64,000 nt of DNA, taken from NCBI GenBank assembly GCA_964627455.1, contig CAZVKC010000032.1, positions 21,958 to 85,957 on the forward strand, written 5' to 3'. Numbering within the stretch: position 1 is the stretch's first letter; each line of letters begins with the position of its first letter. Source of the stretch: F-183 sp964627455. GTDB lineage: Bacteria; Acidobacteriota; Terriglobia; Bryobacterales; Bryobacteraceae. A program made the position numbers and the translations under genes. Shown one piece after another: positions 52,955 to 61,416 of the stretch. The notes under the pieces were generated by a model. The model did no database searches. It saw only the letters and a program-made list of their open reading frames with translations, and was not told the origin of the DNA.

Positions 52955-53340
52955 CCTCACTGGCGGGAGCAGCGGCGGAGAAGTCCACGTTCAGCCATAA
53001 GCAGCACGGCGCACTCAAGCTCGCCTGCAACTACTGCCATGCGTCAGCGAAGACCGGTGACCGTGCGGGATTCCCCGCCGCAGCCGTCTGCAAGACCTGC
53101 CACCCCGATGACACGATCGGCAAGTTCCCAGTAAAGCGAATTTACCGTGTCCGCGACATGGTCTTCTTCGGCCACGTCAAGCACGCCTCCGTGGACTGCG
53201 CCGAATGCCACGGCGTGGTCTACGAAACCGCCGCAATCGAAAAGCTCTTCCGCGCCACCACGATGGTCGCTTGCGTGGACTGCCACAAGCAGAAGAAAGC
53301 CTCCATCAACTGCTCCATCTGCCACGAACTCGGGCAATAA
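52930..53340 (+). CDS. Small five-heme c-type cytochrome (c3/c7-like), start codon not canonical
   Basis: The frame is open from 52870 to the TAA at 53338-53340. It holds five C-x-x-C-H motifs (CNYCH, CKTCH, CAECH, CVDCH, CSICH) and FSHKQHG, the distal-His motif of cytochrome c3/c7. There is no ATG, GTG or TTG in frame before the second heme motif. The best start by signal peptide (IGRLLVALASLAGAAAE) is ATT at 52930; CTG at 52960 is too late. It overlaps the PQQ dehydrogenase by 25 bases in the -1 frame, so a programmed or accidental -1 shift is another option. A periplasmic electron carrier for the PQQ enzyme is the obvious role. Confidence 0.75.
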   Translation: MGRLLVALASLAGAAAEKSTFSHKQHGALKLACNYCHASAKTGDRAGFPAAAVCKTCHPDDTIGKFPVKRIYRVRDMVFFGHVKHASVDCAECHGVVYETAAIEKLFRATTMVACVDCHKQKKASINCSICHELGQ

Positions 53341-53346
53341 GAATAG

Positions 53347-54135
53347 CTACACATCCGCCAGCGTCAGCGGCCGTGGACGCTTGCCGTCGATATCGGTGAA
53401 CTCATACTCTTCTGCAACAGCGGCGGCAACGAGCACCTTGCCGCTGTGACGCTGCACCTCCGGATCCACCGCCAGCGCCGCGATAGCAAGCCCGATGAAC
53501 TCAGGGGATTCCGAGTTCGACATATCCAGCCATGCTGCTGCCTGCATCACCTTCTCCGTACGCACCAGTCCCGGATATAACGACACTGCCGTCACTCCGT
53601 GCGGGCGCAACTCATGCGCCATGTCGGAAGTCAGCTTGTCCGTCGCAGCTTTCGACACGCCGTACGCCACGTTCCCAATATGCTTCTGCGCGGACCAGAA
53701 CGAGATGTTGACGATCAGTCCGCCGCTCTTGCGTTCCACCATTGTGCGCGCCGCAAGTTGGCTAGCGCGATAGTGCGCGCGCACGCCGGCCTGGAACATC
53801 GCGTCCCAACGCCACAGCGGTTGCTCCCAGAACGGCTTGCCCCACGTGAACGCGCCATTCTCGATCATGTTCTCGTAACCACCCCACACGTTGTTGACGA
53901 GAATGTCGATCTGACCGCCGGTCTCGCCGAACACACGCTCGAAAGCGGCATCCGTCTCCGCATCGACACGATGATCGCAGCGAACGCCGGTCACGCCTGG
54001 CGAATCCTCAATACTCCGTCCGGTCGCGAATACTCGCGCGCCACGCTGCGCAAGCACCGTCGCAACGCCGCGACCTACGCCCGCCGTGCCGCCGGTCACC
54101 ACCGCGACCTTGCCCTGCAAATCCGCCGTTGTCAT
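53347..54135 (-). CDS. Short-chain dehydrogenase/reductase
   Basis: 262 residues from ATG at 54135 (an ATG at 54159 is possible). VAVVTGGTAGVGRGVATVLA binds the nucleotide, ILVNNVWGGYE replaces the common NNAG motif and recalls DHRS1-type SDRs, and SFWSAQKHIGNVAYGVSKAA carries the catalytic Ser, Tyr and Lys (Y-x-x-x-K). NADP preference is suggested by the TGRS after the second strand. Substrate unknown. Convergent with the cytochrome frame, divergent from the DUF1549 gene. Confidence 0.9.
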   Translation of the reverse strand: MTTADLQGKVAVVTGGTAGVGRGVATVLAQRGARVFATGRSIEDSPGVTGVRCDHRVDAETDAAFERVFGETGGQIDILVNNVWGGYENMIENGAFTWGKPFWEQPLWRWDAMFQAGVRAHYRASQLAARTMVERKSGGLIVNISFWSAQKHIGNVAYGVSKAATDKLTSDMAHELRPHGVTAVSLYPGLVRTEKVMQAAAWLDMSNSESPEFIGLAIAALAVDPEVQRHSGKVLVAAAVAEEYEFTDIDGKRPRPLTLADV

Positions 54136-54186
54136 GGGCACAATCTTCTCACGCCGCATTCCCCGGCGTTATGAAATGATATTCGA

Positions 54187-56331
54187 ATGTCGAGAGCTGT
54201 GGTCGCGATCTGCTGTCTTTTTCTGCCCATGCTGCAGGCAGCGCCACCGGCCGCCAAAGGCTCGCGTTTGTGGTCGCTGCAACCGGTCGTCAAGCCGGAT
54301 CCGCCAGGACAATCCCGCAACCCCATCGACGCTTTTCTTGCCACACGCTTCCGTGAAAAGGGCATCACCCCGCAAGGACCTGCCGACAAACTCACACTTC
54401 TCCGTCGGGTCACGCTCGACCTCACGGGACTTCCGCCGACCGCCGCCGAACAACAGGCCTTTCTCGCGGATGCATCGCCGAACGCATACGAAAAAGTCAT
54501 CGACCGTCTGCTCGCCAGTGAACAGCACGGCGTACGCTGGGCGCGGCGCTGGCTCGACGTCCTGCGCTACGCGGACCTCGATGGACTCGATGGTTCCGTC
54601 ATGCCCGCAGCCCCCGGCATCTATCGCTGGCGCGACTGGATGATCCACGCGCTGAATGACGACATGCCATACGACCAGTTCGTGCGCGCGCAGATTCTCG
54701 GCAACCGGTATCGCACAGTCACGTCCGTCGGCGCCACCGGACATCGCTCGCGCGCCGAGGCCAATCCGCAGGATCAGTTCGCGCTCGGGTTCCTCGCCCG
54801 CTCCGCCATTACCGGCGGCGATCGTGATCAGGACATCGCCATCAACGCGGTCGAAACGATTTCATCCGCCTTTCTCGGCATGACGGTCGCCTGCGCCAAG
54901 TGCCACGACCACCGCTTCGACCCCATTTCGCAGAACGACTACTACGCGATGAAGGCGCTCTTTGATCCCCTGGTGCTGCGCAAGATCACGCTCGCCACAC
55001 CGCAGGAAATCTACGACAAAGGCCGCGAGATGGAAACTTGGCGGGTTCAAAAAGAGGCGTCGGACAAACAACTCGACGCGCTCACCGCGCCGTATCACGA
55101 TCGCCTCTACGAAGAGCGCGTGCAACTGTTGCCCGCCGACGTGCAAGCCATCGTTCGCAAGCAGGAACGCAAGCGTACCGCCGCAGAACAAAAGGTCGCC
55201 GACGACTACTTCCCCGTGCTGCGCATCGATCCCCCGAAGATCCGCGAGATCATGCCGCCGGACGTTGCGAAGCAGTACGACGCGCTCTTGAAAGAGGCCG
55301 GCAAGATCAAGCGCCCCTTCGATCTGCCGGCGCACTGGATCGTCGAAGAGGATCCCGCAAAGCTGCAGGCGACCTCCTACATCCTGACCTCCGGCGATCC
55401 CGCACGTCCCGAAAAGAACCGGCCCGTGAAACCCGGCTTCCCCTTTCAACCCGAGGACACCGACTTCCGCGAAGGTCGCCGCGAAGGCTTCGTCGAATGG
55501 CTTACCGCGCCTGCCAATCCGCTATTTGCGCGCGTTGCAGTCAATCGCATCTGGCAATGGCATTTCGGCGAAGGCATCCACAAAAACACCAGCGATTTCG
55601 GACTCATCGGCGGCCGCCCGTCGAACCAACCGCTCCTCGATTACCTCGCTGCCGAGTTCGTCGCGCACGACTACAGCATGAAGTGGCTGCATCGCCTGCT
55701 CGTCACCTCGGATGCCTACATGCGTTCGTCGAAAGCCGATCACGCGAAGAATCGCGAGATCGATCCGGAAAATACGACACTCTGGCATTTCCGCCTGCAG
55801 CGTCTGGACGCCGAGCAGGTGTGGGACTCCATCCTCTCCTCCACCGGCGAACTCAATCTCACCGTGGGAGGCAAGTCGTTCCAACTCGTCAACCCCGACA
55901 ACAAGCAAAGCATCTTCCTGCCGCGTGACGGGACCTTCGACCGCGACAACACCAATCGCCGCGGCGCCTACATCGCGCGCGGCTACATCCCCAGCACCGA
56001 AGTGATGGCGGACTTCCTCAAAACCTTCGACGTCGATGACGGCCGCACGCCTTGCCCGATCCGCGCGCAAACCGTCACCGCGCCGCAAGCTCTCTTCTCG
56101 ATGAATGATCCTCTCATCGATCGCGCCGCCGAAAAGCTTTCCTTAAGAGTCCGCGAGAACAACGCCGACCTGAACGCCGCAGTCAATAGAGCCTATCGCG
56201 AAACACTCGGACGTGCGCCGGCGCCCGCGGAACTCGACCGCGCGCTCAGCTATCTCGACAGCAAGCCCGACCGCATGAAAGGTCTTGCCTGGCTCCTGTT
56301 CAATCTCGATGAGTTCGTGTTCGTGAAGTAA
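54187..56331 (+). CDS. DUF1549/DUF1553 protein (PSD1-type family without cytochrome domain)
   Basis: 714 residues. Signal peptide 1-18. DUF1549 at about 45-260 (NPIDAFLATRFREKGITPQG, LLRRVTLDLTGLPPT, RWLDVLRYADLDG, VACAKCHDHRFDPIS) and DUF1553 at about 425-690 (FVEWLTAPANPLFARVAVNRIWQWHFGEGI, PSNQPLLDYLAAEF and LVTSDAYMRSS) are in the standard order. ACAKCHDH is a single heme-like C-x-x-C-H inside DUF1549. The N-terminal planctomycete cytochrome domain (PSD1) that is often attached is missing. Together with the DUF1501 protein 2 bases downstream it forms a pair known mainly from Planctomycetes, Acidobacteriota and Verrucomicrobia; activity is not established. Confidence 0.9.
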   Translation: MSRAVVAICCLFLPMLQAAPPAAKGSRLWSLQPVVKPDPPGQSRNPIDAFLATRFREKGITPQGPADKLTLLRRVTLDLTGLPPTAAEQQAFLADASPNAYEKVIDRLLASEQHGVRWARRWLDVLRYADLDGLDGSVMPAAPGIYRWRDWMIHALNDDMPYDQFVRAQILGNRYRTVTSVGATGHRSRAEANPQDQFALGFLARSAITGGDRDQDIAINAVETISSAFLGMTVACAKCHDHRFDPISQNDYYAMKALFDPLVLRKITLATPQEIYDKGREMETWRVQKEASDKQLDALTAPYHDRLYEERVQLLPADVQAIVRKQERKRTAAEQKVADDYFPVLRIDPPKIREIMPPDVAKQYDALLKEAGKIKRPFDLPAHWIVEEDPAKLQATSYILTSGDPARPEKNRPVKPGFPFQPEDTDFREGRREGFVEWLTAPANPLFARVAVNRIWQWHFGEGIHKNTSDFGLIGGRPSNQPLLDYLAAEFVAHDYSMKWLHRLLVTSDAYMRSSKADHAKNREIDPENTTLWHFRLQRLDAEQVWDSILSSTGELNLTVGGKSFQLVNPDNKQSIFLPRDGTFDRDNTNRRGAYIARGYIPSTEVMADFLKTFDVDDGRTPCPIRAQTVTAPQALFSMNDPLIDRAAEKLSLRVRENNADLNAAVNRAYRETLGRAPAPAELDRALSYLDSKPDRMKGLAWLLFNLDEFVFVK

Positions 56332-56333
56332 AG

Positions 56334-57734
56334 ATGACGCCGATGCCTTCGAACCAGCAGCTATTCCCGTGCGGACGGATCTCCCGGCGCCAGTTCGGTG
56401 TGCGACTCGCCAACGGATTCCTCGGATCCGCGATCGGCAGCCTGTGGGCGGCCGACGGCCGCATGCCCGGCGCGCTGCTCGGCACGCCCGCCAAAGCCAA
56501 GTCGGTGATCTACATCTTCCTCTGCGGCGGCATGAGCCACATCGACACGTTCGATCCCAAAGACAACAAGCACGCGGGCAGACTGATGGACGCCATCGGC
56601 TTCGGCGACAACAATGCCGAGATGAAGCGTCCCGTCATCCCGATATTGCGGACCTTCAAGCGCTACGGCCAATCCGGGATCCCCGTGTCGGACTGGTTCC
56701 CCAACATCGGCGGCGTCATCGACGAGTTCGCGGTGGTGCGTTCGATGTGGTGCCACCAGACGAATCACTTCCCTGCGGTCATCGAACACACCACAGGTAA
56801 GAAGATCCGCCAATTCGAACATCCGAGTCTCGGCAGTTGGGTCACCTACGCGCTCGGCAGCGCCAACAGGAACCTGCCCGCGTTCGTGAACATCGGCCGT
56901 CCCTCTTCGCCCGTGCAACTCGCCGGCGGATACCTCGGCGCCGCGTACTCCGCAACCCCGTTTCAGCCCGGCGACACGCCGATCCCCGATTTGCTCCCAC
57001 CCAAAGGTACAGACCGGAAAGAGCGCGACCGGCAGATGCAGACGCTCGCCGAGTGGAACCGGCAGTTCCGCGAGGATTACGCAACCGAAACCGAGATTGC
57101 CGCGCGCGTGAAGGCCTATGAACTCGCCGCCAACATGATGATGTCCGCGCCCGCCATCGTGGACTTCTCGAGCGAACCGGAACACGTCAGGAATCAATAT
57201 GGCATCGGCGTCAAAGAGACCGACGACTTCGGACGGCAGTTGCTGCTCGCGCGACGTCTCGCCGAGAACGGCGTCCGCTTCATCCAACTCTGCCACGCCG
57301 GCGGAGGCAACGGATCCTGGGATGCGCACGGCGACATGAAGACACACGAACCCCTTTGCCGTGCCATCGACAAACCGATTGCGGGCCTGATACGGGACCT
57401 CAAGCAACGCGGCATGCTCGCCAACACGCTCGTCGTGCTGACCAGTGAATTCGGACGCACGCCGTGGTCGCAGAATACGACGGGCCGCGACCACAATGCT
57501 CGCGGCTTCTCCACGCTACTCGCGGGAGGCGGAGTGAAGGGCGGCGTCATCGAAGGCGCAACCGACGAGGTCGGCTACAAAGCCGTCGAGGATCCGCACT
57601 ACATCAGCGACCTGCAGGCCACCATCCTGCGGCAGATGGGGCTCGACTACAAGAAGATGGAGATCCGCCTCAACGCCCGCGCCTTCCAGTTGGTCGAGGA
57701 AGGCACAGGCGTGATCGAGCGTATTCTGTCGTAA
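56334..57734 (+). CDS. DUF1501 family protein, Tat-exported
   Basis: 466 residues, directly after the DUF1549 gene. CGRISRRQFGVRLANGFLGS is a Tat signal with R-R. KSVIYIFLCGGMSHIDTFDPK is the diagnostic first strand of the alkaline-phosphatase-like DUF1501 fold, WNRQFREDYATETEI and VRFIQLCHAGGGNGSWDAHG follow, and LTSEFGRTPWSQNTTGRDHNARGF gives the conserved metal ligands near the end. It is probably a periplasmic metalloenzyme of the sulfatase/phosphatase superfamily. Confidence 0.9.
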   Translation: MTPMPSNQQLFPCGRISRRQFGVRLANGFLGSAIGSLWAADGRMPGALLGTPAKAKSVIYIFLCGGMSHIDTFDPKDNKHAGRLMDAIGFGDNNAEMKRPVIPILRTFKRYGQSGIPVSDWFPNIGGVIDEFAVVRSMWCHQTNHFPAVIEHTTGKKIRQFEHPSLGSWVTYALGSANRNLPAFVNIGRPSSPVQLAGGYLGAAYSATPFQPGDTPIPDLLPPKGTDRKERDRQMQTLAEWNRQFREDYATETEIAARVKAYELAANMMMSAPAIVDFSSEPEHVRNQYGIGVKETDDFGRQLLLARRLAENGVRFIQLCHAGGGNGSWDAHGDMKTHEPLCRAIDKPIAGLIRDLKQRGMLANTLVVLTSEFGRTPWSQNTTGRDHNARGFSTLLAGGGVKGGVIEGATDEVGYKAVEDPHYISDLQATILRQMGLDYKKMEIRLNARAFQLVEEGTGVIERILS

Positions 57735-57743
57735 ACCGGGCTA

Positions 57744-58382
57744 CTACTTCTGCAACTCGCCGTTGATGGCGCTGACCCAGGCCTGGAAGCCGGCCTTCTT
57801 GTTGCCCCACAGCAAATACCACACCGGACCATTGAACCGGGCGGCGCTGCCGAGCGTGATGGACACATCCTCTCTCTCCTTCGGATGATCCTTCAGCCAG
57901 GCCTCGCCCTTCTTGAATGCAGTCTGGTATGCAACGTCGGAGTCGAACGCGACTTCTGCGATGCGGAACGGCATCGCGTCGCGCTGCGGACCTGCCCACG
58001 CCATCGCGCGGTCGGCCTCGACACCCTTCACGATCCCTTCAGCCGCGACGACGGAGTACGTGAACGCACGAACTTCCTTCTTCGCATTCGAGCCGAACGA
58101 CGCCGTCCAGGCCATCGCTTTGCCCGCTTCGATCTTGTGGCCGGGAACCGGCTTGCTGGCCAGGCTGAGCGGAATGATATCCGGCGCCCATTGCCGGGCC
58201 ATCTTGTACATTTCCCAATAAGCAGTTCTGCCTGTCACGGGGCCAGTGGCGGTCGATGCCGGCTTGGGGGCGGCATCTGGTGGAGCGGCCTCCGGATGAG
58301 GTGCGTTCGGACTTTCGCAGGAGACCAACAACAGGGCGCTCAATGCGAATGCGGAGGTACGGAAAAAGTTGCCTGCGCTCAT
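57744..58382 (-). CDS. Putative lipoprotein
   Basis: 212 residues from ATG at 58382. Lipobox LLVSC with Cys22, then a Pro/Ala-rich linker (about 23-50). The globular part has WEMYKMARQWAPDIIPLSLA and KAMAWTASFGSNAKKEVRAFTYSV, and ends VWYLLWGNKKAGFQAWVSAINGELQK. I recognise no domain. It may be anchored to the inner or outer membrane. Convergent with the DUF1501 gene (9 bases apart). Confidence 0.7.
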   Translation of the reverse strand: MSAGNFFRTSAFALSALLLVSCESPNAPHPEAAPPDAAPKPASTATGPVTGRTAYWEMYKMARQWAPDIIPLSLASKPVPGHKIEAGKAMAWTASFGSNAKKEVRAFTYSVVAAEGIVKGVEADRAMAWAGPQRDAMPFRIAEVAFDSDVAYQTAFKKGEAWLKDHPKEREDVSITLGSAARFNGPVWYLLWGNKKAGFQAWVSAINGELQK

Positions 58383-58521
58383 TATGCACTCCTTCAGCGC
58401 TAGGGGTGCGGCGCGCTGCATCAGCGAGACAACATAGCCCGCGCCGCGCTACCTAAACTGCGCAACGCCTCTCTTTGCGAGGGGCTAACTGGTTGTATTA
58501 TGCGCCGATCTTGCCAGCTTG

Positions 58522-58539
58522 AAAAGAGGGAGCGCCCTC
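58522..58539 (-). terminator. Intrinsic terminator of the Gly-rich protein gene
   Basis: On the minus strand GAGGG, loop CGCT, CCCTC is followed directly by TTTT. It starts about 10 bases after the stop of the gene at 58549. This is the clearest intrinsic terminator in the window. Confidence 0.7.
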
Positions 58540-58548
58540 GAAATTCGA

Positions 58549-59391
58549 TTAATTCGACCAGTTCAGCTCGTAGCCGCGCCGGCCTTCATCCCGCAGGTAG
58601 ATGCGGCGAACCGAGTTCGACGACTGGACATCCATCTCGATGATGCCGCGCAGGTCACCACCGCTGACGTTGGCGTACACGCGCCCGCGTTCACGCCGGT
58701 CCACGCGCCCGGTCAGGCGAAGTTGGCCCTGGTCGCTCTCAAACGTCACGGTTACCGAACCGCTGCGGGTGATGTTCACGGTTGGATCGTATAGGCGGCC
58801 GGAGCGTCCATTCCGATCGCGATAGTCGCCATTGCCGCGCCCGGAGAAATTGACGTCACCGTTGCTGCCCCAGCCGGAGCCATCGCCCCAGCCATTCCCG
58901 TTTCCGTTGCCCCAGCCCGGCCGGTTGTTGCCGAATCCGCCGCCACTGCCGAAGCCACCGCCGCCTCCGAAACCGCCGCCGCTGCCGCCGGACCAGAAGA
59001 TGTCGAACGTATAGCCTTCGGAACCGCCCTTGTTGTCCTGGATGCGGATGACGCCGGGTCCACCGTCGCCGGCCGCGCGAACCATATCCTGGCGTCCGCG
59101 CCCGTCGATGCCCTTGAACCGGAAGTTGTTCGGACGCACCGGCATTTCCTGATTGCATTCGAAGCGGCGGAACGACGCGGGCTGTCCGCTATAGGTGCGG
59201 ATGACGGCGTTGCGCCCCTGGATTTCGACCTCCGCCGTGTCGTCGACAACCACCTCAATGGTGCACTTCCCGTCGCCGCCTCCGCCGCGGATCTCCGCAG
59301 TCCGGCGGTCGGTGACGCGCTGTCCCCAGGCTGCGGTGGTCACCGTGACTCCAAGCAAAGCAAAAGCAATTTTCATTCGGGTAGGATTCAT
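58549..59391 (-). CDS. Secreted Gly/Asn-rich protein
   Basis: 280 residues from ATG at 59391. Signal peptide about 1-24 (ends TAAWGQ). A first beta-rich part (CTIEVVVDDTAEVEIQGRNAVI) is followed by a low-complexity Gly/Asn/Trp/Ser segment at about 135-195 and a second beta-rich part (SVTVTFESDQGQLRLTGRVDRRERG, GIIEMDVQSSNSVRRIYLRDEG). Repetitive GGGFG and GNGNGWG units are a low-complexity run and not a mobile repeat. Surface or matrix role likely, function unknown. Confidence 0.75.
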   Translation of the reverse strand: MNPTRMKIAFALLGVTVTTAAWGQRVTDRRTAEIRGGGGDGKCTIEVVVDDTAEVEIQGRNAVIRTYSGQPASFRRFECNQEMPVRPNNFRFKGIDGRGRQDMVRAAGDGGPGVIRIQDNKGGSEGYTFDIFWSGGSGGGFGGGGGFGSGGGFGNNRPGWGNGNGNGWGDGSGWGSNGDVNFSGRGNGDYRDRNGRSGRLYDPTVNITRSGSVTVTFESDQGQLRLTGRVDRRERGRVYANVSGGDLRGIIEMDVQSSNSVRRIYLRDEGRRGYELNWSN

Positions 59392-59474
59392 CGAAAGGGC
59401 CTCCTCAACAACTCTCCCATCATCCCGCGGACCGGAGTCTGGCGCAAATTCCAATCTTCGCCTTCTGCCGCCAC

Positions 59475-59525
59475 TTAGTTGGGATTCTGTGAAGCGTGTC
59501 GAATTCGCAACACCTCAACGCGTTC
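59475..59525 (-). pseudogene. Relic of a ParE-type toxin C-terminus
   Basis: Directly after the TAG of the RHH antitoxin the same frame reads ERVEVLRIRHASQNPN and stops (TAA at 59475-59477). This matches the end of ParE/RelE-superfamily toxins, which typically close with V-x-V-L-R-V-x-H-x-x-Q/R. The first 80 or so codons of a toxin are absent, so an internal deletion has left the antitoxin and the toxin tail. Confidence 0.5.
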
Positions 59526-59750
59526 CTACGAACGAAGCATCTGCTCGAAACGAACGTCTATTTCTTCCTCTTCGAGGAAACCACCCCGTTCGATTTGAGC
59601 GACACCTTCGAGGAGCGCTGCTCGGAATCGGGTGTCCTCGTCCAGCAATCTCAACACCGCATCTCTCGCCAAGTCTCCTGGCGTCGAACCAAGAGCGTCT
59701 GCAATCTCGGTCAGGCGCTCCTCCTGCTCCTGCGTCAAACGCACTTCCAT
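59526..59750 (-). CDS. Ribbon-helix-helix antitoxin-like protein (ParD/RHH type)
   Basis: 74 residues. MEVRLTQEQEERLTEIADAL forms the RHH strand and first helix, GDLARDAVLRLLD the second, and the C-terminus GGFLEEEEIDVRFEQMLRS is the toxin-binding tail of ParD-like antitoxins. The expected toxin gene downstream is reduced to a short relic. If the two copies of the gap-flanking 55 bp are one and the same, this gene starts 3 bases after the stop of the Gfo/Idh/MocA gene (TGACGGATG). Confidence 0.8.
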   Translation of the reverse strand: MEVRLTQEQEERLTEIADALGSTPGDLARDAVLRLLDEDTRFRAALLEGVAQIERGGFLEEEEIDVRFEQMLRS

Positions 59751-59755
59751 CCGTC

Positions 59756-59810
59756 AGCTCGTCCAATCTCCGCCGCGCCACGGCGGATCGATGCGCTTTT
59801 GCGCCGCCTC
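59756..59810. repeat. 55-bp end repeat left of the assembly gap
   Basis: Identical over 55 bases to 59911-59965. Two identical contig ends facing a run of exactly 100 Ns point to an unmerged overlap in the assembly rather than a biological repeat. Confidence 0.9.
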
Positions 59811-59910
59811 NNNNNNNNNNNNNNNNNNNNNNNNNNNNNNNNNNNNNNNNNNNNNNNNNNNNNNNNNNNNNNNNNNNNNNNNNNNNNNNNNNNNNNNNNN
59901 NNNNNNNNNN
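59811..59910. other. Assembly gap (100 Ns)
   Basis: A run of 100 Ns, the usual filler for a gap of unknown size. With identical 55-bp flanks the true gap is probably negative: joining the copies gives a continuous Gfo/Idh/MocA gene end (DWTS then TGA) and the start of the RHH gene. Confidence 0.95.
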
Positions 59911-59965
59911 AGCTCGTCCAATCTCCGCCGCGCCACGGCGGATCGATGCGCTTTTGCGCCGCCTC
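59911..59965. repeat. 55-bp end repeat right of the assembly gap
   Basis: Identical to 59756-59810; see the gap entry. It encodes the last residues (EAAQKRIDPPWRGGDWTS) of the Gfo/Idh/MocA protein on the minus strand. Confidence 0.9.
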
Positions 59966-61414
59966 GCTATTGCGGATCTTCATCGAAGCCGAGTCCCACT
60001 CGAACCGCTCGTTCGGCATCCGCTGCGCCAGGCACCCCAGTAAAAACGATTCCGTCGGAGCGCACTGCGTCGGGAAATCCGCTTCGCCTGTCGGCGCACC
60101 CTTGCACGCCTTCAGCCAGATGTCGATGGCGAGGTCCTCTTGCGTCCGCGACGCTGGAGGCTGGTACACGTACGCCGGATTCTCGGGATACACCTTCGGA
60201 TTCTGGCCATTGAATCCCGCGACAATGATCCCCTTGTCGCCCTCGTACATAATCCCTTCACCCCGCCGCGCAAACAACCGTTGTTCCGCGGGACCCAATC
60301 CCGCCGGCCGCGGAGGCATCAACCCGCCGTCGTACCAAGTCAATCGCACGGGTCCGCGCGAACCCTTGGCCGCGAAATCCATGTGCACGATCGACGCTTT
60401 GGGATACATGTCTTCCACCGGCTCACTCGCCGAAGACTCCACCGCAACCGGCGGATCCAAACCCAGGATCTTGAAGATCCCAGCGAAGCTGTAACACCCC
60501 ATGTCGCCATAGGATCCGCAGCCGAAATCGAACCAGCCGCGCCACACGAACGGCAGATACGCCTTGTGATACGGGCGTTCCGCTGCCGGACCCACCCACA
60601 TATCCCAGTCAAGTCCCGCAGGCGCCGCCATCGCCTCGGTAGGACGCAACTCGCCCTGCGGCCAGAACGGCCTACTGGACCAGTTGTGCACCGCGCGCAC
60701 TCTGCCGATGGCGCCGTCTTCGATCCACTTCTTGATCGTCAGCGTCGCGTGCGTGTACGGATTATTCACCGTCACCGACGTCGCCACGCGTTTATCGCGC
60801 GCCGTCGCAGCCATGCGCCGCGCCTCGCCCACCGAGTGCGTCATCGGTTTTTGCCCCAGCACATGCTTGCCCTTGCGCATCGCCGCCAGCCCGATTGGCG
60901 CATGCCAGTGATCGGGCGTCGCGACATACACCGCGTCGAGGCTCTTCTCTTTCTCCAGCAACTCGCGGAAATCCCGATACGCCGTGCATCCCGTGCCCTT
61001 GTAGTACGCATTCACGAGCCGTTGCGCCGGACCCCGGCCGCCCATGCCCAGACTCGTCTTGAAGTTCGGCGTCAGGTAGACGGATCCCGGCGACTCGAGA
61101 TCCGTCCCCCACTTCTCATTGCCGGGACCCAGCAGCTTCCGCGCCTGCTGCATCAGCGAGTTGTCGCTGTACTCAACGTAATCGAGACTTCCGGCATTCA
61201 CATCGCACACCGAGAGGACGCGCACCTCCGGTTTCGCGAGCAGGTTCATCATCACGTACATGCCCTGCCGCCCGAGTCCGATGCATCCGATGGTCACCTT
61301 GTCGCTCGGCGCCACCTGCCCGGATCCCGCCACCACATGCCGCGGCACGATGAAGAACGTCGACGCGGCAGCCGCGGCCGCGCCTCGCACGAAATCCCGC
61401 CGTCTCGACGTCAT
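59911..61414 (-). CDS. Gfo/Idh/MocA-family oxidoreductase, Tat-exported (third copy), stop codon in the gap
   Basis: 501 residues to the gap edge from ATG at 61414; 59911 supplies the T of a TGA completed in the left flank. MTSRRRDFVRGAAAAAASTF is a Tat signal. Rossmann IGCIGLGRQG, then the G-Q-K-P version of the family motif (VLGQKPMTHSV). SYGDMGCYSFAGIFKILGLDP has Cys-Tyr where the tandem pair at 33.8-36.4 kb has a His after the GD-G motif, so the usual catalytic His may be lost or moved. It is followed on its upstream side by a TIM-barrel isomerase gene whose stop is 2 bases from this start. Confidence 0.85.
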
Positions 61415-61416
61415 CA

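Noticed and set aside
58900..58995. Short tandem repeats as a CRISPR-like array
   Set aside because: They encode the Gly/Asn-rich low-complexity part of a secreted protein; no repeat-spacer pattern.
59735..60500. Open frames that run through the N gap
   Set aside because: They exist only because Ns are read as open codons; the real genes end or start at the gap as described.
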